Below, one piece after another: positions 12,403 through 24,600 of a stretch of 64,000 bases of DNA. A program made the position numbers and the translations under genes. Origin of the DNA: Membranipora membranacea (lineage: Eukaryota; Bryozoa; Gymnolaemata; Cheilostomatida; Membraniporidae); NCBI GenBank assembly GCA_914767715.1, contig OU612070.1, positions 20,324,025 to 20,388,024 of the forward strand, written 5' to 3'. Within the stretch, counting starts at the first letter, position 1, and each line of letters opens with the position of its first letter. The notes under the pieces were generated by a model. The model was not told the DNA's origin and did no database searches. It was given only the letters and a program-made list of their open reading frames with translations.

Positions 12403-14747
12403 ATGGGTTGCGGATCAAGTCTAAGTGCAGACTCTATTCAAGTAGCTCCAGCTCCTGCAGCAGGTAAATATAAACAGATAAAAAGCTTTTCAATTAGCTC
12501 ATACTGACTCTCGTGATCTGACTGGGCATGTAGATCACTGATAAACTAGGCTATCATTACCACAAAGAAGTTGTCGTAAGGCTAAGTATGCATCATGCGT
12601 GACTTTAATTTGCGCATGTGCAAGAACAATGAGTTTAGTTTGGGTTCTGATTGCAACTTTGCAAAGGGGAAATGGGATATCCCCTGCATAAACTGTCAAT
12701 CAGAATCAGCTAATGATGACAAGAGAGGATAACTATTGATAACAAATCCGCACGCTTTGGGAAGTATGTCACCAGAGCAGGTAGCCAATCAGATGGCTTC
12801 GGAATTCCGAGGCTCAATTTTGCAGAGATCAGCTCATGCCCAGAGCTGAGCATGCGCAGAATGCAATTAGCTTACGCTGTTATCTCTAGATTCTGCTAAA
12901 ATTGTCGTTGACAGATAAAAAAGAATAACATTCATGATAAACAATTTAATTAGTACCATATAACTCTCCACAAGGCAAAATGTTATCTTTTGATTGTTGC
13001 TGTCAATTATATAGACTGTATAATAGGACTCTTTTTATGAATTACAGACGGAATGCAGCACATGATCGGATTTCATATATCAGCTATTCGAAAATTCATA
13101 CGGGACCACCCAAAAGTCACCAGTGACCATCTCACAACTTCACAGATCAACAAAGCGTTCATCAAACCTGAAACAGATGGGACAAATGGACCATTCATTA
13201 ACAAGTATATAGGTTTCAAAGACCCTGAAACGGGAGTGCCACTTGTATCTCAGGCCACAGTGTTTGTGTCACATGCGTGGAAGTATAAATTCTATGATGT
13301 CGTAGTAAGCGTTATGGAACAATATGCCAGCAAACATCCAGATGCCTATTTCTGGTTTGATCTATTCACGAACAATCAGAATGAAACAGTGAATAAGGAT
13401 TTTGACTGGTTCAGCACTACTTTTCGTAACAGTATAAGAGAAATAGGCCAGGTACTTCTCGTTCTCTCACCATGGAACGATCCGATTCCTATTCGTAGAG
13501 CGTGGTGCCTGTTTGAGATTCACAATGCCGTTGAAGAGTCTGAGGTACAGCTAACAATGGATATCCCTTTTAACGAGGTCAACGACCTGAAGGAAGGTGT
13601 CACTGAGGATCCTAAATGTGTGGTTCAGGCTTTAGCTGACATACAGGCTAAAAAAGCTGAAGCTACTTCGCCAGTCGATCGAGAGCTAATATTCAAGGCT
13701 ATTAGAGAGATAGATGGCGGCTTTTCACAGGTAAACCAGCGAGTGAAGGATCAACTGAGAAGCTGGTATGTTGACCAATTAAAGCGCCTCATAAAAAGAA
13801 CAGGAGATGATACCACACTTATGCGTAGTAGTGCTCATGTAATGAGGCAGTTTGCATTTTATGATGAGTCGCTTTTCTATTATCAGAATGCACTTCGTAT
13901 AGACATCAAACTATATGGTAAAAATCATATAAATGTGGGTGATTCATACCATGGCATGGCTGTTGTGTATTACATTAGAGGAAACTATGAGCAAGCTCTG
14001 GATTACTACAAAAAATCATTAGAAATCAGACAAGAGTCATTAGGTGAGAATCATCCTGATGTGGCTCACTCCTATAATAACATGGGTGCTGTGTACTACA
14101 GTAAAGGAGACTATGATAATGCTCTGAGTAACTACAACAAATCTCTCAAAATCAGACTGGACACATTAGGCGAGAATCATCCTCATGTAGCTACCTCCTA
14201 TAATAACATGGCCATGGTGTACGCCAGTAAAGGTGACTATGATGGAGCTCTTGAATCCTACAACAAATCTCTCAAAATCAGACTGGACACAGTAGGCGAG
14301 AATCATCCTGATGTAGCTGCCTCCTATATAGGCATAGCCAATGTGTGCGGCAGTAAATGTGACTATGATGGAGCTCTTGAATTCTACAACAAATCCCTCA
14401 AAATCGAACTGGACACATTAGGTGAAAATCATCCTGATGTGGCTACCTCCTATAATAACTTGGCCAATGTGTACGACAGTAAAGGAGACTATGATGGAGC
14501 TCTTGAATTCAACAACAAATCTCTCAAAATCAGACTGGACATATTAGGCGAGAATCATCCTGACGTAGCTACCTCCTATAATAACATGGGTGCTGTGTAC
14601 GACAGTAAAGGTGACTACGATAAAGCTTTGGATTACTTCAATAAAGCACTTACCATCTATAAGAGCGCGCTTGGTGATAGCCATCCGGATGTTGCCGATA
14701 CCCGCCATAATGTCAAGCTACTCCAAGAGCGAATGGAAAATTTGTAA
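12403..14747 (+). CDS. TIR-like domain plus kinesin-light-chain-type TPR protein, copy A
   Basis: Two exons, 12403-12463 and 13048-14747, join in phase to give 586 residues. Exon 1 encodes MGCGSS then a Pro/Ala-rich linker. Gly2, Ser6 and Cys3 fit an N-myristoylation plus palmitoylation signal, so I infer membrane anchoring. About residues 30-85 form a helical segment. About 90-195 is TIR-like: a strand VFVSHAW (92-98), then FWFDLF, VLLVLSPW and WCLFEI (173-178). The Glu at about 177 lies in the WCxxE position used as the catalytic Glu in plant TIR NADases; I infer possible NAD cleavage. From about 292 there are seven 42-residue TPRs of the type LGENHPDVA, SYNNMA, SKGDYD, five of them almost identical. 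This combination is known in algae and invertebrates, mostly without assigned function. An AATAAA lies about 90 bases after the stop. Confidence 0.85.
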
Positions 14748-15553
14748 TTGACATCCTTCAGTGAGTTATCGAATTGTTTGATTACTGCCACATTTTTCAG
14801 TTGTTTTTGTGATTATTTGAATTATTAGGACATGATCAAAATAAACAATGCATCTTTGTTGGAGTTTTGCCGTCCCGCCCCCTCCCAAGTAATCATATTG
14901 GCCTTTTATGATCTTTTTATTATATCACCTGCGCGTTTTCGTAAAATGTCTTATAAATTACTCAAACTAGATGTGTTTTTTTTCAGCCATATTCATAGTT
15001 TTTGTTTATCATACTGCACTCTAAATACAAAACATTATAAATCATAATAAATTTGGGTTTTCTGGTAAGATTCTGATCAATTTTACTGCGCCTCAATTTT
15101 TGAGCATTATCAGTTGAGTGAAAACCAGTGAAGACCAGCTAGTAACCACCATGGTCATCCCACCCTAAAAGTTCAGGGACGATATGATATGTTTGTAAAG
15201 AGACCAATCTAGAGTTAAGACCAGAGGATCGCAGAGATGAGAAATTGATGTCAATAAAAATTATTAAACTATAGACAAGTCCAAATAAATGAATAAAAAC
15301 ACCTTTAGGTATGATATGTTGATATTCAGATCGGTCATTGACATTACCAGTATTCGGGCCTATTAAGGTACAGACCCAGACTATGACGTATCAAATACAA
15401 AAAACTCTGGTGGATATCAATGCACCCTAATCCTTTATTTTCGCAGATCTTATGTCATGTACATACTCGGTTTTATTGGAAATGAGGGATTTTTTTAATT
15501 CCAAACTTTTTGTTCCACAATGTTCCAAGTTTCTATACTAATGGCCCTGTAAA

Positions 15554-16167
15554 TAGTAATATAAAGGTGGTGTGGATATTTCATAAACAATCTTTAATAG
15601 GCAGGGGTAGTAACTGACTGTTCTACAAAATTTTAATTTCAAATTGTTTAGGAGTTTTCTCCTCTAAAATTATAAGAGGACAACTAACGAAACCTGTCAA
15701 GTCGGACCAAATTCAAGCTGTCAATAAATGGGGTTTCTATTTACATGCTTTTTTTTCCAATTTAAAAATAACAGGGACAGCTAAACATTAGTATGGAAGA
15801 CCATAGATTGAGTCCGGAGGCAACAATCATTTAATTCACACCGCCTGCTTGCATTAATTGACACGGTTTCTTGACACACACAAGCCATAGTTATAGTTAT
15901 AAAATCAGGTTGCAACAAAATAATATGTATCAAACTAGCATTGGCTAGTGGGAGCCCTTATCACATGGAAATACACTGCATCTACTGTAGCTGACATTGA
16001 GGCCTTGTAAAGAGCGATGATAGGTATGTAGGCAGGTTACAGACATAACAACACAGACCTTAGAGATACATTTGATGGGTGAAGGGGGCGAAGTCGTCGT
16101 CTGTCGTAGTCAATAAGAGAAGGTTGACATGATGATAATGATGATAATGATGACAATGACTTTATTT
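15554..16167. other. segment present only in duplicate A (about 615 bases)
   Basis: Block B passes directly from the equivalent of 15553 to that of 16168. The segment has no coding potential that I can see and ends near a short microsatellite. It could be an insertion in A or a deletion in B. Confidence 0.7.
16129..16160. repeat. ATGATA-type microsatellite
   Basis: A run of gatgataat units, absent from block B because it lies inside the A-specific segment. Confidence 0.75.
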
Positions 16168-17259
16168 TCCATCGTAAGAGATGTTGAAAAACCTTTATAT
16201 AATACAGTTATATATTTTGAATCTTGGTGGTCCTTGCTCTGGTAATGAAAGAATCCTTGCAGCGAGCGGAATGCCTGCGATTCAATGACTGCCTCTCAAA
16301 GAGTGTAAAACACTGAGATATATATATTAGTGATGGATTCGAGGCAGGTGCAGTCAACTATGGCTGCCGTTGTGCTGAAGCTAAAGACCAGTTGCATTCT
16401 TAACAATAGACATGTGATTTGGATTCAGATATTGTGTGAACCGTGGAATTTTGAGATAAACTACCTGTAGAGGGATCAGAGCATTGTTGAGATGATAATT
16501 AATGTCAATGAAAGTGACTAAAAAGGAGAAAAAAAGCCAAGGCGTCCTTATAACCATTTTTACGTTATGTTGTGACTTATGAGCACAACACCTTTGTTAA
16601 TAGACAGGTTATGTCATTGTGACCGGCCGGCGGCATGGAATGATAAAAGATGCAACAGCTTCCCAGTTTGCAGAACGTATAACATATTACATGAACTTCA
16701 TCATTTACTCGTCTACTAGTAGAGGTTGTTATTTCTATTGTTGTGAGGGTGCAACTCCGAATCGCGTCGATTTTAAAACTGGCTGAAGCCCTAAGTATTC
16801 TATTTGACATAATTTAAGAGCACGGATGGCAGCAAGTGTGAGTTTGCCATATTTCATCATCACACATTCCGTTTCCTGTTTGATGATGTAATGCCACAAA
16901 CTTGCTCATGCTGTTTGAGCGCTTAGACTAATTTAGAGTCAAGTTACTACATAACCTGCATGAGTTAGATGGTGAGATTTTAAATTTTGAGGCTGTTAAG
17001 CTGGCATATCTAAAAGTGGGTAGAACCACAGGACAACACAATGCAATTTTATTGAAGGCATTCTCCAGATGAGGCAAACACCGAATACAAAACAATCTGG
17101 TGGGTGTTATGTTTTGTTTTGTAATGAGTTATTTTATACAAATTCTCTTTTTTTTCCAAGTTTGACGATGTTCGAAGTATCCTCATTGATGGCCCAATCA
17201 ATCGCATAGTTTGACCAGAGCTATGTGGCATAACTCATTGTCAAACATCCCTTTCTTAG

Positions 17260-18147
17260 ATGAAGGAAAAAAAGTCCAACGGGCAAGGTAAGCTTATTAG
17301 ATGATTTAGTCACAATATAGCTGACGTACAATATTGTTATGTATATTTGAACGCCATATGGATATTGTATTGCGAACGCTATTTTGAATTCCGTGTGTAT
17401 GACGCAGTGTATTGTTTTACTGATTTACTGGTAAACCTGTTGAAAGGAAAAATGAATTAATAATATGTGTAAGAGAGAAAAACGAATGAGCGAATGAGTA
17501 TGCTACGAGAAATAGCTGGTGTGATGCTGACAAGCATCAAACAATGAAAAACTCTCTTGTTATAATTAATTCCTCAATTGAATGAACGGTTACGCCATTA
17601 ACCAAAGGAAAACTGTACACGATTCTAAATAGTACACAAAGAAAAACTCACACATTATGAGCTGATATAAATAGCTGATATAAATAGCGATCCAATATAA
17701 TAGTTATGAGCATAGGTGACTAGTCCTGTGTACATCAACTGTAAATAATAATTGATTATGAGGACATGTTTATACGTTGACAAGTTGCACACTACACATG
17801 AAGGAATGAATGCGAGGGATAACAATTCAACAACATAAGAAATATGAGATTTGTGTTGTGTGTATGCACTGTAAAAAGAGTTGTAGAAAAATACACTTAC
17901 AGGTTAACTGAGTGCTCTTAGCTGTGATGTAAACAGTACGAAAACTCGATGACTAGTGAATATTATGATTTCTGTCACAGATAGGTTTGGTCTGCGTGAC
18001 AAGATAAGAGGACTGCATTCTATTCTTAGAAATGTCAGATCAAGGGCTTATAGTCCATTTTATAGAGTATTTAAATTGTATTATCTGCTAAAAATAGGAA
18101 CAGAAATGTCCCTTGCACAAACTACAACACCGTTTACCGACCCCTAA
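17260..18147 (+). CDS. possible two-exon small protein (64 residues), doubtful
   Basis: An ATG exon (17260-17287, MKEKKSNGQ) ends at a good donor (gtaagc). A second ORF segment after an acceptor (17981-18147) joins it in phase and ends at TAA, giving a basic 64-residue product containing RDKIRGLHSILRNVRSRAYS. I do not recognise it. Exon 1 and its donor are conserved in block B at 41055-41085, but exon 2 lies inside the segment that B lacks. If real, the product exists only in copy A. It could equally be chance. Confidence 0.25.
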
Positions 18148-18171
18148 CGCCAGCGCTATTTAACATCGTTA
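17365..18171. mobile_element. A-specific insertion-like segment of about 807 bases
   Basis: Block B runs straight from atggatat to acaagtata, while copy A carries about 807 extra bases between these words. The word gatat occurs at both edges in A, as a target-site duplication or microhomology would leave. I see no clear terminal inverted repeats and no transposase, so mobile origin is inferred only. It contains the second exon of the doubtful small gene. Confidence 0.4.
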
Positions 18172-18561
18172 GAGATATACAAGTATATTTAGATACAATA
18201 TGGATATGTATATTTATTGCTGTAAATTTATATGATCGACAAAAAAACTAGATCAAAATGTAACGTAAATGCAATTCAGAATAAAATGTTTAAAAGGAAA
18301 CCTTTACAACGCCGACAAATCTACACCAAAGTTGTGACGTCCTCCAGTAAATTAGTAAATTGAGTATCTTACACAAACAGGATCAGACAACCATCGCCTA
18401 ACTGATGTTACCAGCCTGAGATCTTCCATCCCACGGCGATTGAGCTCGATAACTTTGAGGGTAATACGATAAACTAAACGCTACTAGCAAATACAGGAGT
18501 AACAATAAAATGGGACACATTATTTGACTAAGATAATTTTTCGTTGGTCTGTATGCATCAG

Positions 18562-18622
18562 ACTGTAGTCTGAGTTGACAGTCTGAGTTGACAGTCTGAG
18601 TTGACATTCTAAGTTGACAGTC
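18562..18622. repeat. 13-base minisatellite, about five units, at the edge of duplicate A
   Basis: Units agtctgagttgac. The matching array in block B (41528-41630) has six to seven units. The two blocks stop matching here, so the array sits at the duplication breakpoint. It lies just downstream of the PDS5 final exon on the minus strand, in its probable 3' UTR. Confidence 0.85.
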
Positions 18623-18671
18623 TGGAGATAGTTGTCTGTAGTATTTACATGAGGTCATCGCTGCGATGTCT

Positions 18672-21600
18672 TTACTTCTTTCTGGCAGATGCTCTGGTCG
18701 GCAGCTTCTTTACCTTCATGAAAAGAAATATTTTGCATGTCTTTTGCCGGTTAGTAAATCATCCAAATCATTGCAATCAATTTGCTCAGATTGCTTACTC
18801 TTATAGTCTTTCATTTAAACAAATATGTCCCAAATCTGTTCACTAGAAAAACAGTTCTAACAAGCCATAAGATAAGGGAACGAGTCCTCAGGTAAGCCTC
18901 ATGCATATCAGAAGCGATCAGCGATAGTATAAGTGCTCAAATGTTGCCCGGGTTGATGGTAGCAGCATTCCAACAACAACTGGCACTCAATCTGACCTAG
19001 CAAAACTAGATCAGTGATAGTGATTTTTGGCAGCGTGTAAATGAATGACTCTCCCCCTCCCACGGCTGATGCGTTAACTAACAGCTGATAAGTGGATGAC
19101 ATCCAATTTAACTGTATATGTTTAGACTGAGATCTTACCTCTTCGGCGGGGCTGCTATCTTCAGTTTTAGCGGAACTGCCGTTAGTAACAGATGCTGCCG
19201 CCGCAGCAGCAGGAGTAGAAGATTTACCTCCCGTAGCGTATGATGACTTAGCAGGTCTCATTCTCTAAGTCACCACCTCAGTCTCAGCTTCACCGTCAGA
19301 AGTATCCATCATTAGGTCTGTACCGTCACCCGCCCCACCTGTACACAAGATACACAACTATTGGTTTATATCAAGTTTAAAAACCAGTGTAAGTCTTAAT
19401 TCAAGGCTATCAACCGCGGGAATGAGTTATTGCACAGATTACAACGATAGCCTTGTCAGTGAAAGCTTTTACTTCTAACGGCCGGAAAGAAGGTTCATTT
19501 TTTTAAGGAGGCAGAGCAAAAGTCAATTTGCGATGCTGGGAGCGTCGCGGTCTCTTGCCTTCATACAAAACAAGCGAGAAATCAAATCACAATATATAAT
19601 ATAATATAAAATACATATACTGTAACCACAATATATATATAATATATTATATTTTAATAATCTGCACATGACCATGTTTAGCTGGCCGATGTTTAGTTGG
19701 CCGATGTTTAGATGGCCGATGTTTAGCTGGCCGATGTTTAGATGGCCGATGTTTAGCTGGCCGATGTTTAGCTGGCCGATGTTAAGCTGGCCGATGTTCA
19801 GCTGGCCGATGTTTAGCTGGCCAATGTTTAGCTGGCTGATGTTTAGCTGGCCGATGTTTAGCTGGCCGATGTTGAGCTGGCCGATGTTTAGCTGGCCGAT
19901 GTTTAGCTGGCCGATGTTGAGCTGGCCCATGTTTAGCTGGCCTTGTTTCTATGATTAATAGACATAGTTTACCTTTATCAGGTGATGTAGTGGCTGCAGG
20001 AGATTTACGTTTGAGAGCCAGAGCTACTCTCTTACTAGGGCTGATTATATCCTCCTCTCTGTTAATATATAATATTTAATTTATAATACAATAAAGTTTA
20101 CAATACAATATATATACATAACATAATATAGTACATATGATACAACATAATATACAATGTATAAACATTTACAATATATAAACATTATTTATATAGAAAT
20201 AGAATAAGATGGCACTCGCTGATTGGTGCTTTGAAGGGGCCACCATCCATCTAAGACAACAGCGATTTGATTGAGAAATTAAAGGTAGATTGTGCGACAA
20301 AACAATATGAAGAGGAGTTAAAAACTCTTCGACATTTGGGGTCAGAGATTAAGTCTACAAGTCTAAGTCATCGAACGCATTCACGGCCAGCTGTGTCAGG
20401 GCCATTTTGCATAAGAGAACATTGAGGACAGTTTTCACATTTAAAGATAATTTACACATCTAAACGATATAATTTTATCTTAACACAAAATTCTGAAGCA
20501 AAAAGCTATTTCACAGTCTCATGAAGGAAGGACGTTGAATAAGTGGCCTGTAAACTGTAGGACTCCCAACATTTAAAGTACGGCTTCACAAAAAATGAAT
20601 TATAAACTTTTGCCTTGCATTGTGTCAGTAACTCCCAACTCTTTGATTGTACTTAATTATGACTTAGTTTATATTTGTTTGTTTAATTTTAAAACCCTCT
20701 CTCCAGAGATGTTTACATAAACTAAACACTTTTACTGGGTGCATAAAATCGCTATAAAGAGACCCCCTTGAATAAGGTAAGAACAAAAATAAACAAAAAT
20801 CAATACTGACTGACTAATGTAATTTGTGTTACACAGCATCGCTTGGCCTCGTTTATGTGCTCTACTATGTGTTTATGTATTTTTCTACTCACTCGGGGTT
20901 GATGAAGTCGTCACCACTTTGTTTCTTATCTCCGACCTCGACAGCCGAGTCGGACTCTTTGTTAGCCTCCAGTTTAGGCTTTCCTCTGCTATCCACCGTC
21001 TTAAAGTCATTCCTGTTAGCCTGCAGTAAATTAGACGCAACGATTCTTTTAAGTTCACAAACCTCGCAAACCTCACGAAATTGAACATAGAAGTATGTAA
21101 GACCTTATGACCATCTTTTTTTGTGTATAATATTGTTTTCACCATAGTGCAGAAAAGTTTTGACAAACAAGTTTAATAACTTTATAGTCATGCAGCTCGT
21201 ACTGCTAATACTACAGTCATGTATTTTGGCAACGAGTCTTATTTAGATAGTTTCAAACTGTGCAGAATCTGATGAGCACACATTCCTGAAACCTGCAAAA
21301 GTAGTTTTGAAAAGTTTTGAACAGGAACGAAAACGTTTCAATAACGTGAAGATAAAATAACTCTTCACTTTATCTAGACTCCCACCTGAGCTAGCAAAAC
21401 TAAGTGCTAGGTTACATTAAGCCAGACCGAAACATACTGAACTAAACTCTAGCTAATATTAGCTCCTATAGGTTTATGACATATCAATAAAAGACTCACC
21501 GATCCTCTGCTGGGGCTGTAGATCAGATCTCTGGGCAGGTAGACATCTTTGTTAGAGTTACTCTTATCCAGTCCAGTAAACAGTTTAGCAGGAAGTAGGG

Positions 21601-24600
21601 GGGTACCACATGGTATAGCCTTAGAGTTAAATGGACATCTGCAAACAAAAACAATCACTAGCTATCGCATGCTGTGATGTAATGTAGCAGCATGTATGAC
21701 TGCATCAGAATATCGGCATTTCAACGCAAAGTACAATCCACACAACAAAAATAAACCAAATGAAAATAAGTGAAACAAACGAACCTCTGCATGATGATCT
21801 GTATACCAAGATCACAGACAGCCCACATCTTACGATTAGTCACTTCATTATCAGCGTCTTGGGCGTCTTTAGTCTGCTTGATGTACTCAAATATCTTCTT
21901 CTGGAAAGAGTAGAACGAGGCCTGATCCTTCATAAGAGGCTCCAACAGCAGCCACAGGCACCTGTATAATATGGAGATGGTAGAGTGAAACACATGGTAA
22001 ACACGTGGTAAAGCCAGGGAACTTCAAGGAAGTTATTATGAATCACATTAGATGAGACAATGTTCCCTAGTTGGTTAGTTTACATGCTCAAACTGTGCCT
22101 GACTTGCTGGTTATCATCTATGGCCAAACCAGCTGTGGTCCATACCAAAATGCCATTACTAGCAACCCGGGCAGAGCTTGAGCTTTTGAACTTCTGTTTG
22201 GTTACACAAAGGCGATCAATGACAGGCACCTACAAACTTTTATTACACTTTACTGTTTGGATGCATGGAAAAAGCAAAATCCCATTACTGTTATTTGTCA
22301 GAGGGAACAGATTATTTGTCAAGTATATGTTGAATGTAGATACGCTTACTCTTTGATATTTCTGAGGTTGGGAGCATCTTCGTGAGACTCGAGCTCTGGA
22401 TCATGAGCCAGCAGATGTACAGCGTATGGTATAACATAGTCAGGCAGCAGACTGAACAGCACTCGGTCTGATGAGCAGAAAAAAACGAAAAAACATATTA
22501 GGTTACAAGAAACAACTATTCCTTTGAAGAGTGAAGTGAAGGCAGTAAGGAAAAGAAAAATAGTGAACTTTGGGGCAGCTTACATCTATTAAACCTCATA
22601 TCTTGATAAAAACTTCCAATTTAGCTAGTAGAAATTTGGTATGAGCTAACATTAAAACATTCCCTGTCTAGCTAATATTTACTTGACCGATAAATTGTTC
22701 CATGACCTATATGCTAAATCACTCAAAACGAGTAGATAACCTTAAAACACAATGCCTACATAGAAAAAAAGAAATCTGCCGATAGAAATTTTGAGAAGTT
22801 AAAATCGTAAATAGACTAGAAAATCCAAAGTTCCAACAATTTATAGATTTTCTCTTCAATGACAGCAACTAATATTCAACACCTTCCGGTTTCATCCTGA
22901 TTGTGTTAAATTCACATGGTTGAGTAACTCACTGTTGGTGGCGGGATGTTTCCTCAGATATTCTCGTCTTTTCTGTATATTTAGCTCAATGTATTGTTTG
23001 ACAGTAGACTTTCTATCCTTGACCCGATCGTTAGCGCAAAGAGAGAATATAGCCATATATTGTAGAGGTATCTTCATAGCCAGCAGGTATTTGTGTAGCT
23101 TCTGTGTGAATGATATCCTAACTTGCAGCACTGGGTCCTAAACAAGAGAGAGAAACCAGAAATCAGACTGCAGCTGGAGAGGATAAATATCCGAAATTTT
23201 AAAACTTTCTCAGAAGATTGAACAATCTAGAACATTTGAAAACTATCTTTATATCTCTCTTTCACATGTAACAAAACCTGTTTTGGATTCCACACATTCG
23301 CTCTTGGCGTATTTATTCTGCAAAGATTTTATTTATCACAGGTTTTGATTCACTGCAAACGCTTTGCTCTGGTGCGATGCATTTTGTCGCTTAGTAGATC
23401 GAAAATGATTATTCTTGAATTTGAGATTCAAAGTATGCCTACGTTGTTGTAACCAAAAAAATTGGATGTATATTAACAATCTCTGTTATCAGAGTAGATT
23501 GATGAGTGGTGTTGCTCTATCATTCATTTCTATAAACTAAAGAATCTCAATCTTCCACCTATGAGCAATATCTTTGGTATGACTTGATGCACAATTCAAC
23601 TTATTTTGCCTCTTTCTATCACTAAGTAGGTCACGAAGTTCTTTAGAATCCAGAAAGATGGTGAGGGATCACTAGTCTTTTCTATGACAATTACTGTTCA
23701 AGGATGGACAACTTCCAATTTATACACTGGTTTATAATTTTAGAGCGAGTTGATAATATCAGGAATCGACAGCGGGCAGGGAAAAGCCCTCTCCACCCCA
23801 CCACATATCAGCTCTGGTACTAAAGCTACAGTCACAAACTACTCACGTTGATGATGAGGGCGAGATTTTGGAAGGTTTCATTAGTGACTATTTCAGCGTA
23901 AGCTCCGACGTGTACAATCTTCAGTATACATAGAGCAGCAGTCAGTCGGAGTCGGGCCATCTCTCCTCGACTAAAATATACATTATACACATGATATACA
24001 TAATTTACATTATATACATGATAAACATTATACACATGATATACATTACATACATTATTTACATTATATAGTATATTTATATATATATATATATGATACA
24101 CATTATATACATACATGCAATATCAACTACAGTCTGCTTGATCACCTTACTAGTTGTGGATGGAAGCTAGCCTTGTCAAGTGGACACTTTTTTGTTCTGC
24201 TCGGTGGCCCTGCCCTGTGAAGCATTGTGCCAGGACTAAGTAACTAAGATTGCCACCTACACACAATGTCCTCACATAATGATGTAATAATTCTGAGCAA
24301 GCTTTACTGTTCTGACAGATGAGGGCGCCGGAGGGACCCTACAAAGCGACAAAGATGGCCAAGCCATCCCCATCACTTCGAGTGTCATTTTATTCCTTGT
24401 TTGTTCCTTCATTTATTCCTCTTTCTCCAGAGTGGTAGATGTGCGTTATATATATAATAAGTAACTTACACTATTTTCTTGGCCTCCATGAGATCTCCAC
24501 CAGTAGTAAGTACAGTGTTTAACATTCTCAGTGTAGATGTACAGTATTTCTCAGAGTTATCTGTACCTTGTATAGCGTGTAGCCATCTAACCATCATCTT

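Larger units (their letters stand above)
11333..18625. repeat. segmental duplication, copy A (about 7.3 kb)
   Basis: From the shared start (aacaagtaaaattttg) this block is repeated in the same orientation at 36245-41630. Non-coding parts differ by only a few percent by eye. The pairing ends inside a 13-base minisatellite in both copies. Copy A holds three extra segments: extra intron sequence (about 12480-12870), 15554-16167 and about 17365-18171. The block carries TIR-TPR gene A and a conserved downstream segment. Confidence 0.9.

Noticed and set aside
14832-15047. ORF after TIR-TPR gene A (and its twin at 39256-39465)
   Set aside because: Lies in the 3' UTR after a poly-A signal word and differs by a frame-changing length variation between copies.
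19523-19958. Repeat proteins MFSWP (plus) and GQLNI (minus)
   Set aside because: Intronic 15-base minisatellite of PDS5; open on both strands because the unit is a multiple of three.
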